Shown: piece after piece, positions 62,579 through 64,000 of the stretch
Numbering within the stretch: the first letter of the stretch is position 1
Layout of the letters: each line of letters opens with the position of its first letter
Assembly (NCBI RefSeq): GCF_018449575.1
Contig: NZ_JAAVUT010000003.1
Coordinates: forward strand, 1-64,000
Reading direction: 5' to 3'
Length of the DNA stretch: 64,000 nucleotides
Origin: Sodalis sp. dw_96
GTDB lineage: Bacteria > Pseudomonadota > Gammaproteobacteria > Enterobacterales > Enterobacteriaceae
Made by a program: the position numbers and the translations under genes
The notes under the pieces: model-generated
The model's input: only the letters and a program-made list of their open reading frames with translations
Database searches by the model: none
What the model was told of the DNA's origin: nothing

Positions 62579-64000
62579 TCACAGGCCTGGCGCTTTCCAC
62601 ATCGAGGTGGTCAAACCTTCATCCACCAGTCCCAGCTGATCGGCGTATACCGCCTGCCAGCTGGCTTTCATTTGGCGATAGAGCTGGTGATTTTCCGCAT
62701 TCGGCTGATACTCCCGCTGCCAGCGCACCAGGCGTTCGCCGGTTTCCGCCAGGGAAGGATAAATACCGGCGCCGACACCGGCGGCGATGGCGCAGCCCAG
62801 GGCGGTGGCTTCTTTCACTTCCGGGACCTTCACCGTCAGGCCGGTGACATCGCTCAGGATCTGACACCATAATTTGCCTTTGGATCCGCCGCCGGCAAAC
62901 ACTACCGACGGGGGCTGGACGCCGGAGAAAAGGGCAATCTGTTCCAGGTTGCAGGCGGAGACGATGGCGGCGTTTTCCTCAAGGGCGCGAAACAAGGTTT
63001 GTTTATTGCAGCGCTCCGGATCAATGGAGAGATTGATAAAAGAGGGGGCGGCGTGATACCAGGTCTTAAAACGCATGGCATCGGAGAAGATCGGCATGAC
63101 GCCGTAAGAGCCGGCCGGTACGCGGGCGGCCATGTCCTCCAGAAGGCTGTAGGCATCCACACCCATCCGCTCGGCAATGAGCTTCTCTTCGCCGCAAAAG
63201 GCGTCGCGAAACCAGCGCATGGTCAGGCCGGTGAAAAAGCTGATGGATTCCGCTTGCACCATGCCCGGGATCACATGGGGATTCACGCGGATGTTCATCT
63301 CCGGATCGGTTATGGCGGCGGGTAAATTCACCACCTGCTGCCAAAAAGTACCCCCCAGCACCGCCGTTTGTCCCGGCCGGACAATGCCCAGCCCCAGACT
63401 GCCGAGCTGGACGTCGCCGCCCCCCATAACGACCGGTGTGCCGGCCGCCAGCCCGCAGGCATGAGCCGCTGCCAGGGTCACCGCGCCCAGCACGGTGCCG
63501 GTTTCCCGAACCGGGGACAATAAATCGGCCCGCAGACCGGCCATATCCAGCAGGCTGCGCTGCCAGTCCCGGCTTGCCAGACTGAGCATGCCGGTGGTGC
63601 CGGCATTGGAGGGATCCACCGCCAGCTCACCGCTGAGCATATAGGCCAGCCAGTCGCTGATCATGGTGAGCGTCGTCGCCCGGCGATAGACATCCGGCCG
63701 GTGGTGCGCCAGCCATAATAGGCGCGGCATGGCGCTGAGGGCCAGGGTTTGTCCCGAGCATTGATAGACTTCCCGTTCAAAACCGTTATCGTGCAGCTCT
63801 TTCAGTTCACTGACTTCCCGGCTGGCGCGGGCATCGACATTGGCGCAGGCCCAGATGGGCTTACCCTGGCGATCGTAGAGCACGATGCCCTCGCGCATTG
63901 AACAGGCGGCCACGGCGTGAATTTGCCGGGGGTCAATGGCGGCGGCGGTTAAGGCCCGCTGGATGCAGTTGCATACCAGTTGCCAGTTTTTTTCCAGATC
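62579..64000 (-). CDS. lsrK: Autoinducer-2 kinase LsrK (5' end beyond the window)
   Basis: LsrK phosphorylates imported AI-2 (DPD) in the cytoplasm; phospho-AI-2 then relieves LsrR repression. The frame stays open to the edge, giving 473 residues against 530 in E. coli, so about 55 N-terminal residues including the first phosphate loop are outside. The sequence follows E. coli LsrK closely ([83 protein letters not shown]). In E. coli lsrR precedes lsrK in the same operon, so lsrR and the lsrACDBFG genes are expected to the right. Confidence 0.95.
   Translation of the reverse strand, partial: DLEKNWQLVCNCIQRALTAAAIDPRQIHAVAACSMREGIVLYDRQGKPIWACANVDARASREVSELKELHDNGFEREVYQCSGQTLALSAMPRLLWLAHHRPDVYRRATTLTMISDWLAYMLSGELAVDPSNAGTTGMLSLASRDWQRSLLDMAGLRADLLSPVRETGTVLGAVTLAAAHACGLAAGTPVVMGGGDVQLGSLGLGIVRPGQTAVLGGTFWQQVVNLPAAITDPEMNIRVNPHVIPGMVQAESISFFTGLTMRWFRDAFCGEEKLIAERMGVDAYSLLEDMAARVPAGSYGVMPIFSDAMRFKTWYHAAPSFINLSIDPERCNKQTLFRALEENAAIVSACNLEQIALFSGVQPPSVVFAGGGSKGKLWCQILSDVTGLTVKVPEVKEATALGCAIAAGVGAGIYPSLAETGERLVRWQREYQPNAENHQLYRQMKASWQAVYADQLGLVDEGLTTSMWKAPGL

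Overview
The window is a piece of an Enterobacterales chromosome. MalF, MalG, MalQ, MalT, SatP, IdnO, YdcR, AraE, CbpA/CbpM, GntU and LsrK match their E. coli counterparts closely along their length, and a near-consensus ERIC element lies at 2711-2835. High GC and much accessory carbohydrate and amino-acid metabolism suggest an environmental, plant- or insect-associated member (a Sodalis/Brenneria/Pectobacterium-like genus is my guess, not established). No rRNA, tRNA, CRISPR array, prophage or intact insertion sequence was seen.

Layout. 1-8300: maltose block malF-malG converging on malQ, with malT divergent from malQ (no malP between them), bracketed by copies of a ~105-bp tandem repeat in opposite orientation. 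8300-16650: satP, then an IclR regulator divergent from hydantoinase/oxoprolinase genes hyuB-hyuA and a polar amino-acid ABC transporter, then MarR. 16690-18410: a 43-bp minisatellite and three tandem DUF1471 periplasmic proteins. 18420-25130: DUF1993 protein, CytX-like permease, YgjP protease, idnO-rpiR divergent from rpiB, and an amidotransferase. 25200-30150: cyanide-insensitive-type cytochrome bd oxidase with a 39-residue third subunit, YdcR, and a SurE paralogue. 30400-35400: a cysteine-cluster leader ORF overlapping a 2-oxoglutarate/Fe oxygenase, a reverse-transsulfuration pair (cystathionine beta-synthase and gamma-lyase) with a possible MetJ operator, and a MarR-GNAT fusion.

35500-45500: a complete D-arabinitol-type catabolic locus: SorC-type regulator, polyol dehydrogenase, xylulokinase, ribose-type ABC transporter and an inositol-phosphatase-family enzyme. 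Two matching palindromes in the divergent promoter look like the regulator's operators. araE follows on the other strand. 45870-50750: cbpA-cbpM, an orphan GT9 glycosyltransferase, and gntU with its own GntR-type operator. 50750-52350: a third copy of the repeat family, an Ail/OmpX-like outer-membrane protein, and a small transcript candidate ending in a terminator. 52490-58690: TetR regulator; a cytochrome b561/TPR/ECF sigma/anti-sigma cluster; MarR divergent from a cis-CaaD-like tautomerase; a PanE-like reductase.

58960-62400 is the least ordinary part: three AT-richer paralogous Ig-like proteins without signal peptides, a frameshifted fourth remnant, and a 110-bp upstream element present twice at about 90% identity. 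The window ends inside lsrK (AI-2 kinase), so an lsr quorum-signal locus probably continues to the right.

The main physiological theme is uptake and breakdown of sugars, polyols and sugar acids (maltodextrins, arabinitol, arabinose, gluconate, AI-2), with local regulators and visible candidate operators.
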